From assembly GCA_030610225.1 (NCBI GenBank), contig JAUWSD010000020.1, forward strand, positions 1-10,912: a DNA stretch of 10,912 nucleotides. The letters run 5' to 3'. Below the pieces are notes generated by a model that saw only the letters and a program-made list of their open reading frames with translations, was not told the origin of the DNA and ran no database searches. The translations under genes and the position numbers were made by a program. Positions 1 through 6,066 of this stretch are shown here, one piece after another; position 1 is the first letter of the stretch, and each line of letters starts with the position of its first letter. The stretch comes from Chloroflexota bacterium (GTDB lineage: Bacteria > Chloroflexota > Anaerolineae > Anaerolineales > UBA11579).

Positions 1-176
1 ACATCAACAACCCCGATCTCTTCGCCATTGGGCAGTTCCCACCAGGCAAAGCCAAGATCAATGGTCATTTCTCTTTCCTGCTCTTCCTTCAGCCTGTCTG
101 GATGAGTCCCAGTCAGGGCCTGGATCAGGGTCGATTTTCCATGATCAACATGTCCGGCTGTACCAATTACTCGCAT
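1..176 (-). CDS. selB: Selenocysteine-specific translation elongation factor SelB (partial, N-terminus only)
   Basis: Only the first 58 codons are inside the window; the gene continues past position 1. SelB is the GTPase that delivers selenocysteyl-tRNA to the ribosome at recoded UGA codons. The visible protein starts MRVIGTAGHVDHGKST, which holds the GHVDHGKS P-loop (G1) of translational GTPases. It is followed by LTGTHPDRLKEEQEREMTID, the SelB form of the switch I region (family members read 'DRL..E...GMTIDLG'), and then LGFAWWELPNGEEIGVVDV leading towards the DxPGH motif. EF-Tu and IF-2 differ in this stretch, so SelB is the best call. The ATG at 176-174 is preceded on the minus strand by AAAGGATAAG, an acceptable ribosome-binding site. 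The upstream gene's terminator ends only about 34 bases before the start. I could not see a convincing -35/-10 pair in that gap. Confidence 0.9.
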   Translation of the reverse strand, partial: MRVIGTAGHVDHGKSTLIQALTGTHPDRLKEEQEREMTIDLGFAWWELPNGEEIGVVD

Positions 177-209
177 TCTTATCCTTTACCTACTTATCAA
201 CTGCTTAAC

Positions 210-239
210 AAAAACCCCAACCATAGCAGTTGGGGTTTT
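210..239 (-). terminator. Rho-independent terminator of the coiled-coil gene
   Basis: A perfect 11-bp inverted repeat (211-221 with 229-239, sequence AAAACCCCAAC / GTTGGGGTTTT) flanks a 7-base loop. Read on the minus strand, the right arm ends in a run of five T. It lies 11 bases after the stop codon of the coiled-coil gene and before selB, so it separates the two transcripts. Confidence 0.85.
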
Positions 240-250
240 AATCCTATTAA

Positions 251-1429
251 TTAATCAAGACTCTTTTTGAATCTTTCGCTTTCCGCAGCTATCTCACTGA
301 CAGTATCCAATAATTTTTGAGCACTTTTCTCTGACTGAGTTAGCAAATGCTTTTGGATCTCTTTGATATCTTCCAATTCATCTCTCAACTTGGAGGTCGA
401 CTTTTCCATCTTTTCGATCAACCTGCTGGATTCGCGCTGTTTTTCTTCCTGAGCCATTGCATAATTCGTCCAGCGCTTATGGTCACTGGATCTGAAAGTT
501 GCCCACTCATTTCGGAATCTTTCTTCGCCCAACCTTTGCATCTCAGTGATCTCATTAATGCGGCGATTGATCTTCTCGGTGATCTCGTCAAAAGCCTGCT
601 GAGCTTTTCGAACATCCCTTTCAGCCAAGGATATCTTTTCGATAAAGGAATCTATGCTTGAGATCTGGGTTTCAAAATCATCAAACCGCTTTTCCCACAG
701 CTTCCATTCACGGGTTCGGTTGACCATCTGTCTATCAACATTCTCGGTGAATTCCATTTGAGCCTTTTCGCGCTCCCGTTCAACTTTCACTACTTCATCG
801 ATCTTAGTATCCACCCGTTTTTGATTATCAACATAGAGATCAATACGCGTACTGTAATCATCGATCTTTTTCCTGACAGACGATATTTCACCAGTCAGGT
901 CGATCACCCTGAGGTTGTCTTTTCTGCGGTCTTCTTCCATCAATTTGATCAACTGCCCGTTTTCCACATCATGATCTGCTAATACCCGTATTTTTTGGTC
1001 CAGATCGATGATCTGTTTATTAATTTGCTTGTCATCAGATTCCAGGCTGCTGATATCTGTTTTGATCTTATTGATCTCGTCCAGCTTCGTTTTTGTTTTA
1101 TCAATTGAATCCATTATCCGTTTAATATCAGCATCAAACAGTTTCTTCTCTTCTCTTTCGCGCCTGATCATTGTTTTTGACAATGAATCAACTTCTTTCT
1201 TCATTTCTTTTTTATGGGAATTCAATAAAGATCCAAATTCATTGGCTTTTTCGATCTTAACTTTTAATGCGCTGATATCCCTACCAACACCTTTGATGTT
1301 CTTATCTGATTTTTCCAATGCAGTTTCAAGCCGATCGATCTTTTTGATCAATTCAGCGATATGTGCTTTATCTTTTCTTCTCTCGCCATCCAACCACTCA
1401 ATTCGAGATGTTATTTGTTCATTGTCCAT
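251..1429 (-). CDS. Proline-free, cysteine-free coiled-coil protein of unknown function
   Basis: I do not recognise this 392-residue protein. It is extremely rich in K, E, D and R, with regularly spaced I/L/V, and I found no proline and no cysteine in the whole chain. That points to a long, nearly continuous alpha-helical coiled coil, comparable in character to SMC or tropomyosin rods. There is no P-loop, no membrane segment and no signal peptide, so it is predicted to be cytoplasmic and structural or scaffold-like. Two regions resemble each other: residues 10-50 and 161-205 share an RRKD motif (17-20 and 168-171). Residues about 76-105 and 224-253 also align loosely, suggesting an internal duplication of roughly 150 residues. 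Tryptophans cluster in the C-terminal half (near 242, 245 and around 310-325). The start is supported by AGGAGT six bases before the ATG at 1429. It has its own promoter and terminator and is therefore monocistronic. Confidence 0.8.
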   Translation of the reverse strand: MDNEQITSRIEWLDGERRKDKAHIAELIKKIDRLETALEKSDKNIKGVGRDISALKVKIEKANEFGSLLNSHKKEMKKEVDSLSKTMIRREREEKKLFDADIKRIMDSIDKTKTKLDEINKIKTDISSLESDDKQINKQIIDLDQKIRVLADHDVENGQLIKLMEEDRRKDNLRVIDLTGEISSVRKKIDDYSTRIDLYVDNQKRVDTKIDEVVKVEREREKAQMEFTENVDRQMVNRTREWKLWEKRFDDFETQISSIDSFIEKISLAERDVRKAQQAFDEITEKINRRINEITEMQRLGEERFRNEWATFRSSDHKRWTNYAMAQEEKQRESSRLIEKMEKSTSKLRDELEDIKEIQKHLLTQSEKSAQKLLDTVSEIAAESERFKKSLD

Positions 1430-1470
1430 TCAAATACTCCTGATCCTATCAATTTCTATTTGGATTTTTG

Positions 1471-1479
1471 ATTATAGCA
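1471..1479 (-). promoter_or_regulatory. Extended -10 promoter of the coiled-coil gene
   Basis: On the minus strand this reads TGCTATAAT, a perfect sigma-70 -10 hexamer with the TGn extension. No good -35 hexamer sits 16-18 bases upstream, as expected for an extended -10 promoter. Transcription would start about 35 bases before the ATG at 1429. This promoter lies in the 75-base gap after the hydantoinase gene, in which I see no terminator. Confidence 0.7.
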
Positions 1480-1504
1480 TGTTATTTTTTTATACCATCT
1501 GATC

Positions 1505-2923
1505 TCAGATAAATTCAACTCCACGCTTTCTTTTCAGGAATTTACCCGATCCTCTGGCACCTTTCCAATCATCCCCATCCACCAGCAACCTGCCCCGTAA
1601 GAACACTTTCTCCGGGAATCCCCTGACCTTCATGCCTTCATATAAATTGTGATCTGTGCGCTGATGGCTATATTCAATCCCATAATCCAGCTCCCGCTCT
1701 GGATCCCAGATCAAAATATCTGCATCTGCCCCAACTCTTATTTCTCCCTTATCTGGATGAAGACCAAATATCCGGGCTGCGTTCGTGCTTGTAAGTGCCA
1801 CAAATTGATTCTCACTTATTCTTCCAGTTCCAACTCCATAGGTCCACAACATTATCATCCTGTCCCCAACTCCTGGAAGCCCATTTGGAATTTTGGTGAA
1901 ATCACCATCACCCAATTCCTTGCCGGGTATCGCGATATCTTCACCTTCATAACTGATACTCTTAGTTCCATCGTAGAAAAATGGGCAATGATCAGTTGAG
2001 AAGACCTGTATCTCGTCATTCTCAAGCGCCTGCCATAATCTCTCATTGTCAGACTTTCCACGCATCGGTGGTGAACAGACCCACTTTGAGCTATCTTCGC
2101 GCAGGTATTCATCCTCAGTAAAGAATAAATATTGTGGGCAGGTTTCACCCATCGCTAGAATCCCCTTCTCACGAGCGTATTTCAGCATGTCTGCGCCCCC
2201 GCCTGTGTTCATGTGAACAATATAAAGGGGTGCCTCTGCCTGGGCTGCTATTGCAGTTCCTCTTAGAACAGCCTCAACCGCGCCCCAACCCGGGCGAGTT
2301 TTTGCATGCCAGATCGGGTCTGTATGCCCTGCTGAGAGTGCTTCAGAGACCATAGTTTCGATAATGTCTCCATTCTCAGCATGCAGCATCACCAACATAC
2401 CCAATTCTTTTGCCTGTCTCAGAACTTTGTATATTTCACCGTCATCCAATCTCAGCCTGTCGTTATAAGCAGAGAACACTTTGAGCGTTGTAATTCCCTC
2501 GTCCAGCAGCTTCGGAATTTCAGCACTGATCTGATCATCAAGATGCGTGATATTCATATGAAAGCTGAAGTCGATTGCCGCCTTCTCATCTGCCTTATGC
2601 CGCCATTTATTTACAGAGCCTATCAAGCCCAGTTCCTTATCCAAAGGCACAAAATCCATTACGGTTGTCGTCCCGCCAAATGCCGCGGCCTTATGTCCGG
2701 TGTAGTGATCGTCAGACGACACTGTCCCGAACATTGGAAGGTCTAAGTGAGTATGTGGATCGATTCCGCCGGGCATCACCAGTTTCCCCCCAACATCTAT
2801 TATCTCAGCGCCAACATGATCCAAACCAGGACCTACTGCCTTAACCTTCTCCCCATCGATCAAAACATCAGCCATCACACTTTTTTCAGCTGAAATAACT
2901 TTTCCGTTTTTGATCAGGATCAT
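1505..2923 (-). CDS. hydA: Dihydropyrimidinase / D-hydantoinase-type cyclic amidohydrolase
   Basis: A metal-dependent amidohydrolase (TIM barrel) that opens cyclic ureides (dihydropyrimidines, hydantoins) to N-carbamoyl amino acids in the cytoplasm. From the ATG at 2923 it is 472 residues, normal for the family. All metal ligands are visible: DPHTHLD (His57, His59), the lysine that is carboxylated in family members in TTLKVFSAY (Lys148), LHAENG (His181), YIVHMNTGG (His237) and STDHCPF (Asp311). Tyr153 in SAYNDR matches the tyrosine that positions substrate in hydantoinases. A GTG at 2929 is in frame, but it lies inside the AAGGAG ribosome-binding site; the ATG at 2923 is five bases after that site and is the better start. 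The site also overlaps the upstream gene's stop codon, so the two are probably translationally coupled. Allantoinase or dihydroorotase are less likely given overall similarity to HyuA/DHPase. The exact substrate is unknown; the nearby transcarbamylases and carbamate kinase suggest its product feeds them. Confidence 0.87.
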   Translation of the reverse strand: MILIKNGKVISAEKSVMADVLIDGEKVKAVGPGLDHVGAEIIDVGGKLVMPGGIDPHTHLDLPMFGTVSSDDHYTGHKAAAFGGTTTVMDFVPLDKELGLIGSVNKWRHKADEKAAIDFSFHMNITHLDDQISAEIPKLLDEGITTLKVFSAYNDRLRLDDGEIYKVLRQAKELGMLVMLHAENGDIIETMVSEALSAGHTDPIWHAKTRPGWGAVEAVLRGTAIAAQAEAPLYIVHMNTGGGADMLKYAREKGILAMGETCPQYLFFTEDEYLREDSSKWVCSPPMRGKSDNERLWQALENDEIQVFSTDHCPFFYDGTKSISYEGEDIAIPGKELGDGDFTKIPNGLPGVGDRMIMLWTYGVGTGRISENQFVALTSTNAARIFGLHPDKGEIRVGADADILIWDPERELDYGIEYSHQRTDHNLYEGMKVRGFPEKVFLRGRLLVDGDDWKGARGSGKFLKRKRGVEFI

Positions 2924-2928
2924 CTTCA

Positions 2929-2934
2929 CTCCTT
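2929..2934 (-). promoter_or_regulatory. Shine-Dalgarno site that decides the hydantoinase start
   Basis: Minus strand AAGGAG. Its first two bases belong to the TAA stop of the upstream gene (2935-2933), and its last G is the first base of the in-frame GTG at 2929. A ribosome bound here can use only the ATG at 2923 (five-base spacing), which rules out the longer start. Confidence 0.8.
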
Positions 2935-3514
2935 ACTCATCTTCCATCGACATAAAAGTACCACTGCTCATAATCCCGAACAGTGCCAATAATTTAGGAT
3001 CATCCAGCTCTTTTGGCAGGTCTTCCACCTTATACTCCTGTTTCTCAGCAGCCCGTTCCCTTAGCGCCTTCCAGAGGATCTTGCGCTCATCATCCCGAAC
3101 TGTGAGGTCTTTCAACGTTTCAGCTTTCAGTAAATGTTCCCCTGTCGTATAGAGAAAATTCAATCGCTTCCAGCTCCCTGCCAATATCGGTCTTGGAAGC
3201 CTTTGCATCGCCCCAAGTTGGATCTTGAAATATTCCTCTCTTGCTCTGGGATGGTCAAACTCATCTCTGAACAATTCAGCTCTGCTTGCCAGCTCATGCC
3301 CTTTTACGGGGAAAACATACTCCACCTGCCAGCGGTGGTCTTCTCCAAAGCTGGATGGTTGATAAAATGCGATATGATCAACCGAAATGACTTTGGGGGC
3401 AGATTTCATCCTGATGCGGTACCAGCCCAGTAAACGGGCTATTTCCATATCACGTGGATGCGGCATGATCGCTATTAGTACCAGATCTGTCGGGGCAGGT
3501 AATCTTTCAGGCAT
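2933..3514 (-). CDS. Conserved-looking hypothetical protein coupled to the hydantoinase gene
   Basis: I do not recognise a named family. The 193-residue protein begins MPERLPAPTDLVLIAIMPHP, then PRDMEIARLLGWYRIRMKSA (ending near residue 40) and a charged alpha/beta region with FPVKGHELASRAELFRDE. The C-terminal part is strongly helical and charged (LWKALRERAAEKQEYKVEDL). No membrane segment, signal peptide or cofactor motif is visible, so it is probably cytoplasmic. The pattern feels like an uncharacterised protein common in Chloroflexota, but that is memory only. An ATG at 3571 is in frame, but it lies inside the terminator of the preceding gene and would add 19 residues unlike the rest. The ATG at 3514 is preferred: a TATAAT box six bases upstream would make this a leaderless message. 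The stop codon overlaps the hydantoinase ribosome-binding site, so the two genes form one unit. Confidence 0.7.
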   Translation of the reverse strand: MPERLPAPTDLVLIAIMPHPRDMEIARLLGWYRIRMKSAPKVISVDHIAFYQPSSFGEDHRWQVEYVFPVKGHELASRAELFRDEFDHPRAREEYFKIQLGAMQRLPRPILAGSWKRLNFLYTTGEHLLKAETLKDLTVRDDERKILWKALRERAAEKQEYKVEDLPKELDDPKLLALFGIMSSGTFMSMEDE

Positions 3515-3520
3515 ACCCCT

Positions 3521-3526
3521 ATTATA
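3521..3526 (-). promoter_or_regulatory. Probable -10 box giving a leaderless transcript
   Basis: Minus strand TATAAT, a perfect -10 hexamer, six bases before the ATG at 3514. Initiation at the usual distance would fall on the A of the start codon. The best -35 I can find is poor (TTCGTA with 16-base spacing, 3 of 6 matches). The AGGGG between box and ATG is too close to act as a normal ribosome-binding site. It sits just after the terminator at 3556-3590, where a new promoter is expected. Confidence 0.5.
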
Positions 3527-3555
3527 ACGACAACTCTGCCTGTACGAAGGAATCA

Positions 3556-3590
3556 AATAAAAAAGGTGCATAAGTTAATTATGCACCTTT
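3556..3590 (-). terminator. Strong Rho-independent terminator ending the carbamoyl/PLP operon
   Basis: A perfect 12-bp inverted repeat (3562-3573 with 3579-3590, TTATGCACCTTT on the + strand right arm) with a five-base loop. On the minus strand it is followed by a T-rich tract (six T, then A, then three T). It begins 19 bases after the stop of the PLP enzyme gene. Confidence 0.9.
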
Positions 3591-3609
3591 GGCAAATCAA
3601 GTTCTGAGC

Positions 3610-5070
3610 CTATAACTCTGCTACTTTTACGTTGAATTTATCGATCAATTTATCGATCTCAGGGATCTGATTCTGAATATTTGTCCAATAATCCTTATCG
3701 TACCATTGGGCTTGAATTTCTTCGTAGGTTTTACCCTGCTGCTCAATCCATGTATAGTACTTGAGATTGTGGATCCGTCTCCGGTCCAGATATGACAATT
3801 CCAGCATGTTATCTGTTGATTCACCCATTATATATTGAGCAAAATCTGCTGCTGCATCTGAATTTGAATATTCACCATGTTCCTCATGCATCTCGATCAA
3901 TCTGCTATTATAGAGTTCCATTGAGTCAGTCAGAACTGTAATAACAATATCATTCTCATCAAGTTCATAGTATTTAGCAAACTTGATAGCTGAGAGCATA
4001 TTTCCAATACCGGAGAAGCCAAGAAGGTCCAACTGATCGATCATATCTTGGGTCACACCCTGCTCCATCAGATATTGCTTTCCAGCTGGTTCATTGAACA
4101 AACGCGCAATATTCACAACAGCATTATCGTCGATCGCTGTCACAAAATCAGTGTTCTTAACATTATGTATCCAGGGTATGTGCTTGTCGCCGATACCCTC
4201 TATACGGTGCTCACCAAAACCATTCTCAAGCATGGTCGGACACTGCAGTGCTTCACTGGCAATCACTTTGCTGGCAGGGAATACCTGCTTAAGGTAATCA
4301 CCACAAGCGATCGTTCCAGCAGATCCAGTGTTCAATGCTACGCCCCTGTAGGTGTCATTCTCGCCAAGCTCTCTCTTGATAACTTCTTCCATGGCATGCC
4401 CGGTAATATCATAATGCCACAGGTAATTGCCCATCTCATCGAACTGGTTGAAGATCATCAGGTCTTCGCCGGAATTTCTTAGCTCCCAGCATTTATCAAA
4501 TATTTCTTTCACATTTGATTCACTGCCGGGGGTCTTGATGGTTTCACCAGCAATATTTGCCAACCAGTCAAATCTTTCCTGGCTCATCCCTTCTGGCAGG
4601 ATCGCAATAGATTCACAACTCAAAAGCTTTGAGTCATAAGCACCACCACGGCAGTAGTTGCCGGTTGAGGGCCAGACTGCTTTCTGGGTTGTAGGATCAA
4701 ACTGACCTGTCACCAAGCGGGGAACCAAACAGGCGAATGCTGCACCAACTTTGTGCGCACCAGTTGGGAACCATTTACCGACCAAAGCAATTATTCGGGC
4801 TTTTGTACCGGTCAGGCTGCTGGGAAGCTCAATGTAATTCACGTCACCAAAACCACCTCCGGAAACCTTTGCTTCGTTCTTCCAGGAGATACGGAACAAA
4901 TTCTGGGGTTCAACATCCCACAACCCTGTTTCTTTTAATAAGTCTTTTAATTCCTGAGGAGCACTGCTGGGTTCTTTCATTTGAGCAAAAGTTGGGATCA
5001 CAATATCCATTTCCTTTGCTCTCTGCGCTACTCGCTCCAAACGTTCTTCAAATACTGTTAGATCAATCAC
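3610..5070 (-). CDS. Fold-type II PLP-dependent enzyme of unknown specificity (TrpB/cysteine-synthase-like)
   Basis: A 486-residue cytoplasmic PLP enzyme. FPTGAHKVGAA places the probable Schiff-base lysine at residue 107, in a setting like TrpB (TGAHK). WPSTGNYCRGG (residues 134-143) matches the asparagine loop that contacts the cofactor, and LNTGSAGTIACGD (247-258) matches the glycine-rich phosphate-binding loop. At 486 residues it is longer than cysteine synthase or TrpB (about 300-400). The extra length includes an N-terminal extension of about 70 residues and an acidic, aromatic C-terminal tail after LTDSMELYNSRL (380-391). It is not obviously YgeX (diaminopropionate ammonia-lyase), whose motifs differ. 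The start is GTG at 5070, chosen because AAGGAG lies six bases upstream and no ATG occurs before residue 21. It may have its own promoter in the 57-base gap upstream and ends at a strong terminator. Context suggests it eliminates or replaces a group on an amino acid released by the transcarbamylases; the reaction itself cannot be read from sequence. Confidence 0.82.
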   Translation of the reverse strand: MIDLTVFEERLERVAQRAKEMDIVIPTFAQMKEPSSAPQELKDLLKETGLWDVEPQNLFRISWKNEAKVSGGGFGDVNYIELPSSLTGTKARIIALVGKWFPTGAHKVGAAFACLVPRLVTGQFDPTTQKAVWPSTGNYCRGGAYDSKLLSCESIAILPEGMSQERFDWLANIAGETIKTPGSESNVKEIFDKCWELRNSGEDLMIFNQFDEMGNYLWHYDITGHAMEEVIKRELGENDTYRGVALNTGSAGTIACGDYLKQVFPASKVIASEALQCPTMLENGFGEHRIEGIGDKHIPWIHNVKNTDFVTAIDDNAVVNIARLFNEPAGKQYLMEQGVTQDMIDQLDLLGFSGIGNMLSAIKFAKYYELDENDIVITVLTDSMELYNSRLIEMHEEHGEYSNSDAAADFAQYIMGESTDNMLELSYLDRRRIHNLKYYTWIEQQGKTYEEIQAQWYDKDYWTNIQNQIPEIDKLIDKFNVKVAEL

Positions 5071-5086
5071 TAAATACTCCTTAATA

Positions 5087-5112
5087 CAAAGTTAATCTTT
5101 GTTTTATAAATT
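5087..5112 (-). promoter_or_regulatory. Candidate promoter/operator of the PLP enzyme gene, copy 2 of a shared element
   Basis: On the minus strand a TATAAA box (5108-5103) is followed after one A by the palindrome CAAAG-ATTAA-CTTTG (5101-5087). A -35-like TTAATA (5131-5126, 4 of 6) sits 17 bases upstream of the box and overlaps the glycosyltransferase stop codon. The predicted start point falls inside the palindrome, so a bound protein would block initiation. The same arrangement occurs at 10279-10305. It could instead be a small 5'-leader hairpin. Confidence 0.4.
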
Positions 5113-5127
5113 TGATTATCTCAAATA

Positions 5128-6066
5128 TTAATCTTCGTCATTATCACGGACTATATACATAGGTCGTCCGCGGACCTCATCATACATTCTTCCAACATAC
5201 TCACCAATGATCCCCAAAAAGATCAACTGTACACCACCAAGGAACAATACTGCTATCAATGTTGTAGCTTGCCCAAGGAATGTCTGGTTTCCAGTTAATC
5301 TGAATATGATTATTAATGGAATCGCGATTATGCTTATTCCGGATGAAATGAAACCAAGATATGTTGCCATCTGCAAAGGCCAGAATGAATATCCGGTGAT
5401 AGCCGTGACTGCCAATTTGATCATCTTCTTTACCGGGTACTGAGTCTCACCAGCAAATCTTTCTGCCCTCTCGTAAGGTACCGCTGCCTGTTTAAATCCG
5501 ACCCAGATCGACAGCGCTCTAAAGAAGCGGTGCCTCTCCGGCATCTGATTCAACACATCCACCACTTTCCTGTCTATCAGGCGGAAGAAGCCGGTGTCCA
5601 GTGGGAGGTCAATATCAGTTATTTTATTGATGATTCGGTAGAACAATTTTGCCGTCCACAGCTTCATCTTTGATTCGCCAACGCGCTTTGTGCGCTGAGC
5701 ATATACAACTTCATATCCCTCACGCCATTTTTTTATCAGGTCGAGGATTACTTCAGGCGGATCCTGCAGATCAGCGTCGATAACGATCACTGCTTCGCCC
5801 TTTGAATAGTCCATGCCTGCTTTTACAGCAGCCTGCTGCCCAAAGTTCCTGGCAAAATTCACCAGCCTGACCCTTTTATCTTCCTTACGGACATCATTGA
5901 TGCGCTCAACTGTTTCATCAACTGATCCATCATTAACGAGGATCAATTCCCAATCTTCTTTAGTTTGATCCATCACACCAGAAAGCCGCTTATAAAGCTC
6001 ATTAACAGTTTCCTGCTCGTTAAACATTGGAACCACTACAGTAAAAACCGGGTTATTTTTGCTCAT
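5128..6066 (-). CDS. Polyprenyl-phosphate glycosyltransferase, GT family 2 (GtrB/ArnC/DPM1-like)
   Basis: A 312-residue membrane-anchored enzyme that transfers a sugar from a nucleotide donor to a polyprenyl-phosphate carrier on the cytoplasmic face, feeding cell-envelope glycosylation. The N-terminal GT-A domain shows VVPMFNE (11-17), VNDGSVDET (44-52), the donor/metal motif DADLQDPPE (97-105) and LDTGFFRLIDR (156-166). The family's ER..GETQYP-type motif lies at 200-211. Two C-terminal hydrophobic segments (about 235-257 and 266-290) are the usual membrane pair, followed by EYVGRMYDEVRGRPMYIV, a typical ending of this family. Length is normal. Its ATG overlaps the stop of the preceding PLP gene (ATGA at 6066-6063), so it is translationally coupled and must be transcribed with it. 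Its function has no obvious link with carbamoyl or amino-acid metabolism, which is odd. The sugar and acceptor cannot be told from sequence. Confidence 0.92.
   Translation of the reverse strand: MSKNNPVFTVVVPMFNEQETVNELYKRLSGVMDQTKEDWELILVNDGSVDETVERINDVRKEDKRVRLVNFARNFGQQAAVKAGMDYSKGEAVIVIDADLQDPPEVILDLIKKWREGYEVVYAQRTKRVGESKMKLWTAKLFYRIINKITDIDLPLDTGFFRLIDRKVVDVLNQMPERHRFFRALSIWVGFKQAAVPYERAERFAGETQYPVKKMIKLAVTAITGYSFWPLQMATYLGFISSGISIIAIPLIIIFRLTGNQTFLGQATTLIAVLFLGGVQLIFLGIIGEYVGRMYDEVRGRPMYIVRDNDED

Noticed and set aside
177..209. Promoter for selB
   Set aside because: Only about 34 bases separate the terminator from the start codon, and no convincing -35/-10 pair is visible; not reported as a feature.
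1008..1502. Open frame of 164 codons on the + strand, very rich in S, L, I and F
   Set aside because: It is the antisense of the K/E/D-rich coiled-coil gene, which automatically gives such a composition; no independent support.
1430..1504. Terminator after the hydantoinase gene
   Set aside because: The gap has A/T runs but no stable inverted repeat before a T tract, so read-through into the coiled-coil gene cannot be excluded.
2924..2929. GTG start at 2929 for the hydantoinase
   Set aside because: It overlaps the Shine-Dalgarno sequence; the ATG at 2923 has proper spacing.
3515..3571. Upstream in-frame ATG at 3571 extending the hypothetical protein by 19 residues
   Set aside because: The ATG lies in the stem of the preceding gene's terminator, has no ribosome-binding site of its own, and the extra residues do not resemble the rest of the protein.
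3637..3660. Repeated TTTATCGATC units
   Set aside because: They fall inside the C-terminal coding region (Ile-Asp-Lys repeats) and look like chance codon repetition, not a regulatory repeat.
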